In this document: positions 42,919 through 51,519 of the stretch, in pieces
How the letters are laid out: each line of letters starts with the position of its first letter
Position numbering within the stretch: position 1 is the stretch's first letter
Assembly: GCF_012034935.1 (NCBI RefSeq)
Contig: NZ_JAATEN010000015.1
Span: 92,857 to 156,856 of the forward strand
Direction of reading: 5' to 3'
DNA length: 64,000 bases
Source of the DNA: Streptomyces zingiberis
GTDB lineage: Bacteria; Actinomycetota; Actinomycetes; Streptomycetales; Streptomycetaceae
The notes under the pieces: model-generated
Databases searched by the model: none
Told to the model about the DNA's origin: nothing
Seen by the model: only the letters and a program-made list of their open reading frames with translations
Translations under genes and position numbers: made by a program

Positions 42919-45417
42919 TCATGGGGTGTCCGGTGACGGTGTGAAGGACCGCAGCCGGAGGCTGTTGGTGACCACGAAGACGGACGAGAACGCCATCGCG
43001 GCCCCGGCGAGCATCGGGCTGAGCAGTCCGGCCGCGGCGAGCGGCAGCGCCGCCACGTTGTAGCCGAACGCCCAGAACAGATTGCCCTTGATGATGCGGA
43101 GGGTCCGGCGGGAGAGCCGGATCGCGTCCGCCGCCACCCGCGGGTCACCGCGGACCAGGGTCAGGTCGGCGGCCTCGATGGCCGCGTCCGTGCCGGTCCC
43201 CATCGCCAGGCCCAGGTCCGCCGCGGCCAGCGCCGCCGCGTCGTTGACCCCGTCGCCGACCATGGCGACCGTCCGGCCCTCCGCGTGGAGCCGGCGGACG
43301 ACCGCCACCTTCTCCTCGGGGAGCACCCCGGCGATCACCTCGTCGATCCCCACGGCGCGGGCCACCGACCCGGCCACGGCCTGGTGGTCACCGGTGAGCA
43401 GGACGGGGGTGAGGCCCAGCTCCCGCAGCGCCGCCACGGCCGCCGCGCTCGTTTCCTTCACGGTGTCCGCCACCGTCAGCAGGCCCAGCGGCCGGCCGTC
43501 CACGACGACCGTCATCGCCGTGCGGCCGGCGGCCTCGGCGGCCTCCTTGGCGGTGGCGAGACGCGCGGGGAGGTCACCGGGGCCCACCGCGTCCCGGGCT
43601 CCGTCCCGGCCGGCGGCGCCCCGCCGGCTGTCCGGACCCTCCGGACCCCCCGGACGGTCCGGACCCCCCGGACGGTCCGGGCCGTCCGGGCCGGTCCGGC
43701 CGGCCGCCTGCCGTTCGCCGCCGGAGGGTGTCTCCCGGCCGACGAAGACCTCGCGGCCGTCCACCCGGCCCCGCACGCCCCGGCCCGGGACGTTCTCGAA
43801 GCGCTCCACGGCGGGCGGCGTGCCCGTGCGCTCCGCGGCCCCCGCGGCCACCGCGCGGGCGATCGGGTGTTCGGAGGCGTTCTCCACGGCCCCGGCCAGC
43901 CGGAGCAGCTCGTCCTCCGTCACCCCGTCCGCCGGGACCACCTCGTGCAGGGTCATCCGCCCCGTGGTGACGGTGCCGGTCTTGTCCAGGACGACGGTGT
44001 CCACCCGGCGGGTCGACTCCAGCACCTCCGGGCCCTTGATCAGGATGCCGAGCTGGGCGCCGCGGCCCGTGCCGACCAGCAGCGCGGTGGGGGTCGCCAG
44101 GCCGAGGGCGCACGGGCAGGCGATGATCAGCACCGCCACGGCGGCGGTGAAGGCGGCGGTGGCGCCCGCGCCGGAGACCAGCCAGCCGGCCAGCGTCGCC
44201 AGGGCGAGCACGATCACCACGGGAACGAAGATCCCGGAGATCCGGTCGGCGAGCCGCTGCACCGCGGCCTTGCCGCTCTGGGCCTCCTCGACGAGCGTGG
44301 CCATCCGCGCGAGCTGGGTGTCGGCGCCGACCCGGGTGGCCTCCACCACCAGCCGGCCGCTGACGTTGACCGTCGCGCCGGTCACGGTGTCCCCGGCCGC
44401 CACGTCCACCGGGACGGACTCGCCGGTCAGCATCGCGGCGTCGACCGCCGAACCGCCCTCCACCACCCGCCCGTCGGTGGCGATCTTCTCGCCGGGGCGG
44501 ACGACGAAGCGGTCGCCCACCGCCAGCCGGTCCACCGGGACGCGCTCCTCCCGGCCGTCCGGCCCGAGGACGGTCACGTCCCGGGCGCCGAGCTCCAGCA
44601 GCGCCCGCAGCGCCGCGCCCGCGCGCCGCTTCGCACGCGCCTCCAGCCAGCGGCCGAGCAGGATGAACGTGGTGACCCCGGCCGCGACCTCCAGGTAGAT
44701 CGCGGAGGAGGCGGCCTCGCGGGAGAGGGTGAGGCTGAACCCGTGGCGCATGCCGGGCATCCCGGCGTGGCCGAGGAAGAGCGCCCACAGCGACCAGCCG
44801 AAGGCGGCCAGGGTGCCCATGGAGATCAGCGTGTCCATGGTGGCGGCGCCGTGCCGGAGGTTGGTCCAGGTGGCGCGGTGGAAGGGGAGGCCGCCCCAGA
44901 CGACGACGGGCGCGGCCAGGGTCAGCGAGAGCCACTGCCAGTTGTCGAACTGGAGGACGGGCACCATCGCGAGCAGCACCACGGGGACGGAGAGGGCGAG
45001 CGAGACGAGGAACCGCTGCCGCAGGGCGGCCAGTTCCGCGCCCTGGCCGGTGGAGCGGCCGGTATCGCGTTCCGCACCGGGGCCGGTGCCTGGGCCGTCC
45101 CCGCCGGCCGGGGGCGCGTCCCCGCCGGGGACGGCGGGGGTGGCGGGGGGCTGCGGGCGTGGCGCGGGCGGGAGTTCGGCGGTGTAGCCGGTCCGTTCCA
45201 CGGTCGCCACGAGGTCGTCGACGCGGACGCCGTCCGCCGCCTCGATCCGCGCCTTGCCGGTGGCGAAGTTCACCGCGGCCGAGACGCCCTCCATCCGGTT
45301 GAGTTTCCTCTCGACGCGGGCCGCGCAGGACGCGCAGGTCATACCGCCGATGGCGAGGTCGACCCGGTGCCGGCCGGAGGAGTCCGGCGGGGTCCCGGGT
45401 GTCGTGCCGATGCTCAT
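42919..45417 (-). CDS. copA: Copper-exporting P1B-type ATPase
   Basis: An 832-residue heavy-metal P-type ATPase. It has an N-terminal metal-binding domain (GGMTCASCAARVE, from about 24), the actuator motif TGES, the metal channel CPC (IACPCALGLATPTA), the phosphorylation site DKTGTVTTG, HP in SEHPIARA, and the hinge GDGVNDAAAL. The final-helix residues (YN in AFGYNVAALP and M/S in MAFSS) indicate Cu(I) selectivity. Two low-complexity insertions, one after the metal-binding domain and one in the N-domain (GPDRPGG repeats), are probably disordered loops. AGGAGAGG precedes ATG 45417. It is transcribed with the chaperone gene 83 bases upstream. Confidence 0.95.
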   Translation of the reverse strand: MSIGTTPGTPPDSSGRHRVDLAIGGMTCASCAARVERKLNRMEGVSAAVNFATGKARIEAADGVRVDDLVATVERTGYTAELPPAPRPQPPATPAVPGGDAPPAGGDGPGTGPGAERDTGRSTGQGAELAALRQRFLVSLALSVPVVLLAMVPVLQFDNWQWLSLTLAAPVVVWGGLPFHRATWTNLRHGAATMDTLISMGTLAAFGWSLWALFLGHAGMPGMRHGFSLTLSREAASSAIYLEVAAGVTTFILLGRWLEARAKRRAGAALRALLELGARDVTVLGPDGREERVPVDRLAVGDRFVVRPGEKIATDGRVVEGGSAVDAAMLTGESVPVDVAAGDTVTGATVNVSGRLVVEATRVGADTQLARMATLVEEAQSGKAAVQRLADRISGIFVPVVIVLALATLAGWLVSGAGATAAFTAAVAVLIIACPCALGLATPTALLVGTGRGAQLGILIKGPEVLESTRRVDTVVLDKTGTVTTGRMTLHEVVPADGVTEDELLRLAGAVENASEHPIARAVAAGAAERTGTPPAVERFENVPGRGVRGRVDGREVFVGRETPSGGERQAAGRTGPDGPDRPGGPDRPGGPEGPDSRRGAAGRDGARDAVGPGDLPARLATAKEAAEAAGRTAMTVVVDGRPLGLLTVADTVKETSAAAVAALRELGLTPVLLTGDHQAVAGSVARAVGIDEVIAGVLPEEKVAVVRRLHAEGRTVAMVGDGVNDAAALAAADLGLAMGTGTDAAIEAADLTLVRGDPRVAADAIRLSRRTLRIIKGNLFWAFGYNVAALPLAAAGLLSPMLAGAAMAFSSVFVVTNSLRLRSFTPSPDTP

Positions 45418-45500
45418 GGGGCCTCTCCTGGGAGGGCCGCGCCGCGCGGGCCGCCGTGCGGGACGGCCGGTCGGCAACGGCGCGGCGTGCGGGGCGCGGG

Positions 45501-45716
45501 TCAGGCCCGGCCGGCCAGCTCGTATCCGGCCTCGTCGACGGCGGCGCGGACGTCCTCGTCGGACAGCGGGGCCGCGGAGGTGACGGTCACCAGGCCGCTG
45601 TCCGCGGTGGCCCGCACGGAGTCGACGCCGTCCAGCGCGGACAGTTCCTCGGTGACCGCCTTCTCGCAGTGGCCGCAGGTCATTCCGGTCACCCGGTAGG
45701 TGGCGGTGGCGCTCAT
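45501..45716 (-). CDS. copZ: Copper chaperone (heavy-metal-associated domain)
   Basis: A 71-residue HMA-domain protein with the Cu(I)-binding motif GMTCGHCEKAV near the N-terminus. Length and fold fit CopZ, which binds Cu(I) in the cytoplasm and hands it to CopA. GAGGAGAG lies just before ATG 45716. It is first in the copZ-copA operon. The promoter upstream has a CsoR-type operator inside its spacer. Confidence 0.95.
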   Translation of the reverse strand: MSATATYRVTGMTCGHCEKAVTEELSALDGVDSVRATADSGLVTVTSAAPLSDEDVRAAVDEAGYELAGRA

Positions 45717-46275
45717 GCTCTCTCCTCGGTCCTCGGTTTCCGGTGCGTGCGGAGCGCACGACGGCGGATCGCCGGGCGGGCGCCCCGGGGAGGGGCGCCG
45801 GACGCTCCCACACGGGGACTGTACCCCATACCCCTAGGGGGTAAGAACGTGTGGGTGTGGGCACGGAGGAGTGCCGGAGTGTTGCGGTGCGGGTGTGGGA
45901 GGGATGGTGGGGCGCCTTGCACACCGCCGCGCGTGATGTGCGCAGGTGTGGGGCGCGGTGGTGCGCCGGGTCGGCGGGGCGCCCTCGTGCGGGAGAGCCA
46001 GGTCCTGCATGGCGGAGTCCGGGCCTGCGCGGCGGAGCCCGGGCCTGTGCGGGGGAGCCCGGGTCCTCGTCGTGGCGCCGGTGCCGGCCGGTGCCGGCGC
46101 CGGTGAGCCGGTGAGGGGGGCCGCGCCCGCGCTTCCACCCCCGGCTACTCCGGCGGGAACGGAGGTGCCCCGGGGGCCGGCCCGGCCGAGCCGGGCCGCG
46201 AGTGCCGCCCGGCGGGCCGGTTCGGCCGGGGCGGGACGATGCCGGGACGGCCCGGCAGGGATCACGCGCGGGGGA
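45717..46275. other. Intergenic region between copZ and iolG
   Basis: 559 bases without a supported gene. It holds the copZ promoter/operator and an imperfect tandem repeat of about 20 bases (CGGAGCCCGGGCCTGTGCGG type, 45995-46072). The remainder up to the end of iolG has no recognisable content. Confidence 0.55.
45818..45847 (-). promoter_or_regulatory. copZ-copA promoter with CsoR-type operator
   Basis: Read on the minus strand, TTCTTA (45847-45842) and TACAGT (45823-45818) are 18 bases apart. The spacer holds TACCCCCTAGGGGTA (45843-45829), the palindromic T-A-C-poly-poly-G site bound by the copper-sensing repressor CsoR. Cu(I) should release the repressor and turn on the operon. Confidence 0.85.
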
Positions 46276-47373
46276 TCAGCCGTACAGTTCCGGCCGCCCG
46301 ATCAGGGGAACCGGCACCCGCTCGCCGGTCGCCTGGGCGCGTACCCCGGCCTCGCAGACCGCGGCGGCGGCGTAACCGTCCCACACGTCCGGGCCCGTCA
46401 CCTCGTCACGCCGGGCGGCCTCCACCCACTCCCGCACCTCGCGGTCGTAGGCGTCCTCGAACCGGGCGGACCAGTCCTGGACGATCTCCCCGCCCCAGCG
46501 GCCCGCGCTGTGGGTGACCATCGCGTGCCCGTCGCCGATCCGCGCGCTGCCGGTGGCGCACACGGCCTCGCACTGCACCTGGTAGCCGAAGCCGCAGTTG
46601 ACGAAGATCTCCACGTCGACGACGGCACCGCCGTCCGTCTCGAAGAGCACGAGCTGTGGTTCGTCCACCCCGCCGGTGCCGGGGCGGAGCACCGTCACCG
46701 CCGTGATCTCCTGGCGCAGCAGCCAGCGGACGGTGTCCACCTCGTGGGCCACCGAGTCGGTGATCATCATGGCCTCGGTGAAGCCCGGCGCCGGGGTGAC
46801 GTTGCGGTGGCGGCAGTGGAGCAGCCGCGGGCGCCCCAGCTCGCCCTCGTCCAGCAGCCGCTTGAGGCGTCGGAACTCGGCGTCGTAACGGCGCATGAAG
46901 CCGACCTGCACCCGCCGCCGGCCGAGCGCGCTCTCGGCGCGCAGCACGCGCAGCGCGGAGGCGGTGTCCGGGGTCAGCGGCTTCTCGCAGAGCACCGGCA
47001 GCCCGCGTTCCAGCGCCGCCAGGATCTGCTCCTCGTGGACGGGCCCGGGGGAGGCGATCAGCACCGCGTCGACCCCGGCGGAGGACAGCGCCGCCTCCGG
47101 GTCGGAGTGGGCGGCGCAACCGGGGACGGTGTCGGCGAGCCGCTTGGCGCGCTCGGCGTCCACATCGGCCACGGCGGCCACCCGGGCGCCGCGGATGGTC
47201 CGGTGCAGCCGCCGGACGTGGTCGGCGCCCATCCGGCCCGCGCCGATGACGGCGACGCCGAGGACGTCCGTGAGGGGGGCGGCGGCCGCGGGGGAGGCCG
47301 GGGTGGTGGCCGGGCTGCCCGCGGGGGTGTCCGCGGTGGCTGCCGGGAGGACGAGGGGGGCCTGGTCGGTCAT
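46276..47373 (-). CDS. iolG: myo-Inositol 2-dehydrogenase (Gfo/Idh/MocA family)
   Basis: A 365-residue NAD-dependent dehydrogenase with the Rossmann motif GVAVIGAGRMGADHVRRL, the catalytic-lysine motif CEKPL, and FMRRYDAEFRRLK. These and TPAPGFTEAMMITDSVAHEVDTVRWLL match bacterial IolG enzymes, which oxidise myo-inositol to scyllo-inosose. The N-terminal 35 residues are Ala/Pro/Thr-rich and unusual. AAAGG lies upstream of ATG 47373. It follows the iolE-like gene and forms the leftward arm of the inositol locus. Confidence 0.9.
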   Translation of the reverse strand: MTDQAPLVLPAATADTPAGSPATTPASPAAAAPLTDVLGVAVIGAGRMGADHVRRLHRTIRGARVAAVADVDAERAKRLADTVPGCAAHSDPEAALSSAGVDAVLIASPGPVHEEQILAALERGLPVLCEKPLTPDTASALRVLRAESALGRRRVQVGFMRRYDAEFRRLKRLLDEGELGRPRLLHCRHRNVTPAPGFTEAMMITDSVAHEVDTVRWLLRQEITAVTVLRPGTGGVDEPQLVLFETDGGAVVDVEIFVNCGFGYQVQCEAVCATGSARIGDGHAMVTHSAGRWGGEIVQDWSARFEDAYDREVREWVEAARRDEVTGPDVWDGYAAAAVCEAGVRAQATGERVPVPLIGRPELYG

Positions 47374-47386
47374 CGTCGTGCCTTTC

Positions 47387-47425
47387 GCCTCTGATGTCGC
47401 CTCTGGTGTCGCCTCTGCTGTCACC
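47387..47425. repeat. Short tandem repeat TCGCCTCTGNTG (three copies)
   Basis: Three 12-base units just upstream of iolG's ribosome binding site, in the 188-base gap to the iolE-like gene. Confidence 0.6.
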
Positions 47426-47561
47426 GCTGCGGCTGTTCTGTTCTGCTCTGTGGCGTGTGGCGTGTGGCGCGGTCCCGGCCGGGGCGGTGTGACGCCGGTG
47501 CGCCGGGCGGCCGGTGGGGACGGGGCCGGTGCGCGGCCGGGGGACGGGACCGGTGGGCGCG

Positions 47562-48530
47562 TCAGGCGCCGCAGCCGCGCAGATACCGCCGGGTCCGCCG
47601 GGCGACGGGGAGGGGCCGGTCCGGGTCGCAGGGGTACATGTCCTGCTCGACGATGGCGAAGAGGTCCACCCCCAGGCCCTGGGCGGAGTGCAGCACGGGC
47701 TCCAGCGCCGGCAGGCCGCCGGGAGGTTCGCGCATCACCCCGCGGGCCACGGCCGGCCCGAACGGCAGGCCCTCGGCGACCACGCCGGCCAGGACCTCCG
47801 GGTCCACCTGCTTGAGGTGGAGGTAGCCGATCCGCTCGCCGTAGGTTTCGATCAGCCGCACGCTGTCGCCACCGCAGTAGGCGTAGTGGCCGGTGTCCAG
47901 GCAGAGTCCCACCAGGGCGGGGTCGGTGGCGTCGAGGAAGCGGGCGACGTTCTCCTCGCCGTCGATGTGGGTGTCGGCGTGCGGATGGACGGCGATCTCC
48001 AGCCCGTACCGCTCGCGCACCTCCCGGGCCAGCCGCTCCGTGCCGGTGGTGAGGTGGCGCCACTGCTCCGGCGTGAGGACCGGGTCCTCGATGATCTCGG
48101 CCGTCCTGTCGTCGCGCCAGAACGACGGGATGACGACGAGGTGGCGGGCGCCCATGGCCCGGGTGAGCCCGGCCACCCGTGAGACCTGCGCCCAGGTCTC
48201 GTCCCAGACCGCCGGGCCGCGGTGGAGCGCGGTGAAGACGGTGCCCGCCGAGACCCGCAGGCCGCGCCGGCCGGTCTCGTCCCGGAGGCGCGCGGGGTCG
48301 GTGGGGAGATAGCCGTAGGGGCCGAGTTCGATCCAGTCGTAGCCCGCGTCCGCGACCTCGTCGAGGAAGCGCCGCCAGGGCACCTGCCGTTCGTCGTCGG
48401 GGAACCACACGCCCCAGGAATCGGGGGCGGAGCCGATCCGGAGCCGGTCGAGCACGGCGTTTCCGGTGGGGACGGCCTGAACGGTGCGGTCGGGGGAGCC
48501 GGGGGCCGGGGCGGAGGGTCCTGCGGTCAT
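47562..48530 (-). CDS. iolE: Inosose dehydratase-like TIM-barrel protein (IolE type)
   Basis: A 322-residue xylose-isomerase-like barrel. It begins the conserved part with IGSAPDSWGVWFPDD and has metal-ligand candidates in IAVHPHADTHIDG, LCLDTGHYAYCGGD and GYLHLKQVDP. These blocks correspond to IolE, which dehydrates scyllo-inosose to 3D-trihydroxycyclohexane-1,2-dione, and the surrounding iol genes supply every neighbouring step. The family is broad, so an epimerase role (IolI/IolH type) is the alternative. GGAGAG lies eight bases before ATG 48530. Confidence 0.78.
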   Translation of the reverse strand: MTAGPSAPAPGSPDRTVQAVPTGNAVLDRLRIGSAPDSWGVWFPDDERQVPWRRFLDEVADAGYDWIELGPYGYLPTDPARLRDETGRRGLRVSAGTVFTALHRGPAVWDETWAQVSRVAGLTRAMGARHLVVIPSFWRDDRTAEIIEDPVLTPEQWRHLTTGTERLAREVRERYGLEIAVHPHADTHIDGEENVARFLDATDPALVGLCLDTGHYAYCGGDSVRLIETYGERIGYLHLKQVDPEVLAGVVAEGLPFGPAVARGVMREPPGGLPALEPVLHSAQGLGVDLFAIVEQDMYPCDPDRPLPVARRTRRYLRGCGA

Positions 48531-48657
48531 CGGTCGGGCTCTCCTCTCGTCGGTCGCCGGCGCCGGAGGGGTGTTCCGGGGACCGGCCGGTACGGGTTCC
48601 GGGAGAAGGCGGTGACCGCCGTGTCGGCGGGACGGTGACGGGGGAGGGATTGCCGGT

Positions 48658-48711
48658 AGCTTCCTGCGCCGCACGGGAGGGTGTCAAGGGAACGTCCGGA
48701 CATTCGGACGT
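48658..48711 (-). promoter_or_regulatory. Leftward iol promoter with upstream palindrome
   Basis: Read leftward, TTGACA (48687-48682) and GAAGCT (48663-48658) are 18 bases apart. The palindrome ACGTCCGGACATTCGGACGT (48692-48711) abuts the -35 box on its upstream side. Confidence 0.6.
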
Positions 48712-48740
48712 CAGCTCAACTCGCCTGTCCGTGGATGCTG

Positions 48741-48786
48741 ATGTCAGGACATGCCGTTGACAGTGCCCGCCGTACGCGGCTAGACC
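48741..48786 (+). promoter_or_regulatory. Rightward iol promoter with upstream palindrome
   Basis: TTGACA (48757-48762), an 18-base spacer and TAGACC (48781-48786) form a near-consensus promoter for iolC. ATGTC-AG-GACAT (48741-48752), related to the leftward palindrome by its GGACAT core, ends four bases before the -35 box. A GntR- or DeoR-type regulator encoded elsewhere is likely. Confidence 0.7.
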
Positions 48787-48891
48787 TGGGAGGGCAGCCA
48801 CGACCGGATCTGACGGACACGAGGAGCCGACGGGGCCTCAGGGACCCGACGGAGCGCCGCACGCCGCGCCGAGCCGAGGGGATGCGAGGCC

Positions 48892-50310
48892 ATGCCGGAG
48901 AGCGCACAGCCACCCGACGGAGCGGCGCCCCGCCCTCCGCACGTCCCGGCCGTTCCCTCCGGCCCCGCCGTCCCGCCCGGAGCGGCCCTTCCCGCGGCCC
49001 GCGGCAGGCCCGAAGACACGGCCGCCCGTGACGGAACGGGCGGGCCCGACGTGCCCTTCGAGGTCATCACCATGGGGCGGATCGGCGTGGATCTCTATCC
49101 GCTGCGGACGGGCGTGGGGCTGGCCGAGGTGGAGACCTTCGGCAAGTTCCTCGGTGGTTCGGCGGCCAACGTCGCCGTCGCCGCCGCGCGGCTGGGACGG
49201 CGCACGGCGCTGCTCACCCGCACCGGGCGCGACCCCTTCGGGGAGTATCTCCGGGGCGCGCTGCGGGGGTTCGGGGTGGACGACCGCTGGGTGACGGAGG
49301 TCCCCGGGCTGCCCACCCCGGTGACGTTCTGTGAGGTCTTCCCGCCCGACCACTTCCCGCTCTACTTCTACCGGCGGCCCTCCGCCCCCGATCTCCAGAT
49401 CACCGCCGGTGAACTGGACCTCGACGCGATCCGGGCCGCACAGGTGTTCTGGGTGACCGGGACCGGACTGTGCGAGGAACCGAGCCGTTCGGCGACCCTG
49501 GCGGCCCTGGAGGCCCGCGCGGCGGGGCCACCGCCTGCCACCCGGGCGGGCACGGCGGCGGGAACGGGGGCCGGGGCGGGAACGGGGGCGGGGACCGGGG
49601 CGGACGAAGGTGTGGCGGGCGCCGGCGGGGCGGAGCCGCCGGGGACCGGTTCCGGCCGTGGCCGTGACGGTGCGCCGGTGGCGGGCGCCTCCCCGGCCCG
49701 TGACCGGGTGACCGTCTTCGACCTGGACTGGCGCCCCATGTTCTGGCCCGAGCCCGGCGGCTCGCCGAACCCCGGCGGCACTGCCGGTCCTGAAGGCCCC
49801 GGCGGCCCCGGCGGCCCCGTCGCCCCCGGGACTTCGTCCGCCGCCCCGGGCGCAGCTTCGGGCGCAGCCGCGGGCGGTGGGGACGTGGCGCGCGCCGCCG
49901 CGGCCCGGCCGTATTACGTGCGGGCCCTGGCGCACGCCACCGTCGCCGTGGGCAACCTGGAGGAGTGCGAGGTCGCCACCGGGCGCCGCGAGCCGGTGGG
50001 GTGCGCCCGCGCTCTCCTCGACGCGGGCGTGGAACTCGCCGTCGTCAAACTGGGCCCGCGCGGGGTGCTGGCGATGCACCGTGACGGCACCACGGCCGAG
50101 GTGCCCCCGCTGCCGGTCGAGGTGGTCAACGGGCTCGGCGCCGGGGATGCCTTCGGCGGCGCCCTCTGCCACGGTCTCCTCGCCGGCTGGGACCTGGAAC
50201 GCACCATGCGCCACGCCAACGCCGCGGGCGCGCTCGTCGCCGCCCGGCTGGCCTGTTCCGCCGCGATGCCGACCGCCGCGGAGGTCGAAGCGGCCCTGGC
50301 CGGCTCATGA
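48892..50310 (+). CDS. iolC: 5-Dehydro-2-deoxygluconokinase (PfkB family) with low-complexity insertions
   Basis: A 472-residue PfkB kinase. Conserved parts are ITMGRIGVDLYPLRTGVGL (59-78), FGKFLGGSAANVAVAAARLG, FDLDWRPMFW (276-285), and NGLGAGDAFGGAL with the catalytic aspartate. It phosphorylates 2-deoxy-5-keto-D-gluconate in inositol breakdown. Usual length is about 320-340 residues. The excess is a 54-residue Pro/Ala-rich leader and two Gly/Ala-rich inserts (about 212-269 and 288-335) placed at loops. GGGGATG..GAGG upstream gives a weak site before ATG 48892; a later start is possible. It is first gene of the rightward iol operon. Confidence 0.9.
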   Translation: MPESAQPPDGAAPRPPHVPAVPSGPAVPPGAALPAARGRPEDTAARDGTGGPDVPFEVITMGRIGVDLYPLRTGVGLAEVETFGKFLGGSAANVAVAAARLGRRTALLTRTGRDPFGEYLRGALRGFGVDDRWVTEVPGLPTPVTFCEVFPPDHFPLYFYRRPSAPDLQITAGELDLDAIRAAQVFWVTGTGLCEEPSRSATLAALEARAAGPPPATRAGTAAGTGAGAGTGAGTGADEGVAGAGGAEPPGTGSGRGRDGAPVAGASPARDRVTVFDLDWRPMFWPEPGGSPNPGGTAGPEGPGGPGGPVAPGTSSAAPGAASGAAAGGGDVARAAAARPYYVRALAHATVAVGNLEECEVATGRREPVGCARALLDAGVELAVVKLGPRGVLAMHRDGTTAEVPPLPVEVVNGLGAGDAFGGALCHGLLAGWDLERTMRHANAAGALVAARLACSAAMPTAAEVEAALAGS

Positions 50311-50560
50311 CGGCCGCCACGGCGCGGGCCGTGCCGGGCGCCCGCGGGACGGCGGGCGCGGCCTCTCGCGCCCGTCCCACGGGGATGGGGGCCGCCCCGG
50401 GCGCGGTCGCCGATACGGCGGCGGGTCCCGCCCGGCCACCGGCGGGCCCGGGGCGCCGGGGGCACGCGCGCCGATCGCGGCGACGGCGGGGGCGGACCGG
50501 GCGCGGCCGGTGCCACGGACGCCGCGCCGTCACCGCTCCGAGCCGCCCGGAGGCCGCCCC
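50311..50560 (+). other. Gap inside the iol operon
   Basis: 250 bases between iolC and the aldolase gene. A frame starting at an ATGA overlap (50307) and ending at the next gene's GTGA (50561-50564) would encode 85 Arg/Gly/Ala-rich residues with no recognisable fold. It may be translated only as a coupling leader. Confidence 0.4.
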
Positions 50561-51505
50561 GTGAACCTCTCCCTCGCCGAACTCGCCCGGGTGCGGGCCC
50601 GCCACCCCGAGGCCGTCGCCGAGGCCGCCGCCCGGCGCCCGCGCCGCCCGCTGCTGGGGCGGAGCGGCCGGCTGCTGATCGTCGCCGCCGACCACCCGGC
50701 GCGGGGCGCGCTCGCCGCGGGCGGACGTCCGTTCGCCATGGCCGACCGCCACGACCTGCTGCGCCGGCTCTGTGTGGCGCTTTCCCGGCCCGGGGTGGAC
50801 GGGGTGCTCGCCGGCGCCGACGTCCTCGACGACCTGCTGCTGCTCGGCGCCCTCGACGCCAAGGTGGCCGTCGGCTCGATGAACCGGGGCGGGCTGGAGG
50901 GCGCCGTCTTCGAACTGGACGACCGCTTCACCGGGTTCCGGCCCGCGGACCTGGAGCGGCGCCGTTTCGACGCGGGCAAGCTGCTGCTCCGTATCGACCA
51001 CGCCGACCCCGGCTCGCTGACCACGCTGTACTCCGCCGCGCGGGCGGTGGACGCCATGGCCGAGCGCCGGCTGCCCGTGTTCGTCGAGCCGTTCCTCAGC
51101 CGCCGCACCCCCGGCGGGGTCCGCAACGACCTCGGCGCGGAGGCCGTCACCCGGGCCGTCGCCATCGCCTCCGGGCTCGCCTCCACCTCCGCGTACACCT
51201 GGCTGAAAGTGCCCGTCACCGAGGACCCCGGCCGGATGGCCGCGGTGCTGGAGACGTCCTCGCTGCCCACCGTCCTGCTCGGCGGCGACGCCCGCGACCA
51301 GGACGCCCTGTTCGAGCGGTGGCGGGAGGCGCTGCGGCTGCCGACCGTGCACGGCCTGGTCGCCGGGCGCTCGCTGCTCTACCCGGCGGACGGGGACGTG
51401 GCCGCCGCCGTGGACACCGCCGCCGCCCTGCTCCGGCCGCGCACCGGGGCGGCCCCCGGCTCCGGGGCGCCCGGTGGCCCGGCCCCCGAATCGACCGCCC
51501 CGTGA
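50561..51505 (+). CDS. Cgl0159-type (beta/alpha)8 aldolase-like protein of iol operons
   Basis: A 314-residue TIM barrel of the DeoC/LacD aldolase group known from actinobacterial iol operons (Cgl0159 of Corynebacterium). Conserved blocks are LLIVAADHPARGALAAG, VDGVLAGADVLDDLLLLG, GSMNRGGLEGAVFELDDRFTG and TYTWLKVPV (as SAYTWLKVPV) with a lysine suited to Schiff-base chemistry. It may cleave 2-deoxy-5-keto-gluconate-6-phosphate to DHAP and malonate semialdehyde, replacing IolJ. The family has little direct biochemistry. GGAGG seven bases before GTG 50561 supports the start. Confidence 0.83.
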   Translation: MNLSLAELARVRARHPEAVAEAAARRPRRPLLGRSGRLLIVAADHPARGALAAGGRPFAMADRHDLLRRLCVALSRPGVDGVLAGADVLDDLLLLGALDAKVAVGSMNRGGLEGAVFELDDRFTGFRPADLERRRFDAGKLLLRIDHADPGSLTTLYSAARAVDAMAERRLPVFVEPFLSRRTPGGVRNDLGAEAVTRAVAIASGLASTSAYTWLKVPVTEDPGRMAAVLETSSLPTVLLGGDARDQDALFERWREALRLPTVHGLVAGRSLLYPADGDVAAAVDTAAALLRPRTGAAPGSGAPGGPAPESTAP

Positions 51506-51519
51506 GGAGACGCACCGCC

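Larger units (their letters stand above)
48531..48891. other. Divergent iol promoter region
   Basis: 361 bases between iolE-like and iolC. It has a promoter for each direction and two related palindromes, described separately. The part 48531-48650 is the leader of the leftward operon. Confidence 0.7.

Noticed and set aside
50307..50564. 85-codon frame bridging iolC and the aldolase gene
   Set aside because: The ATGA and GTGA overlaps are suggestive, but the product is only Arg/Gly/Ala with no fold, so it is recorded as a gap and not as a gene.
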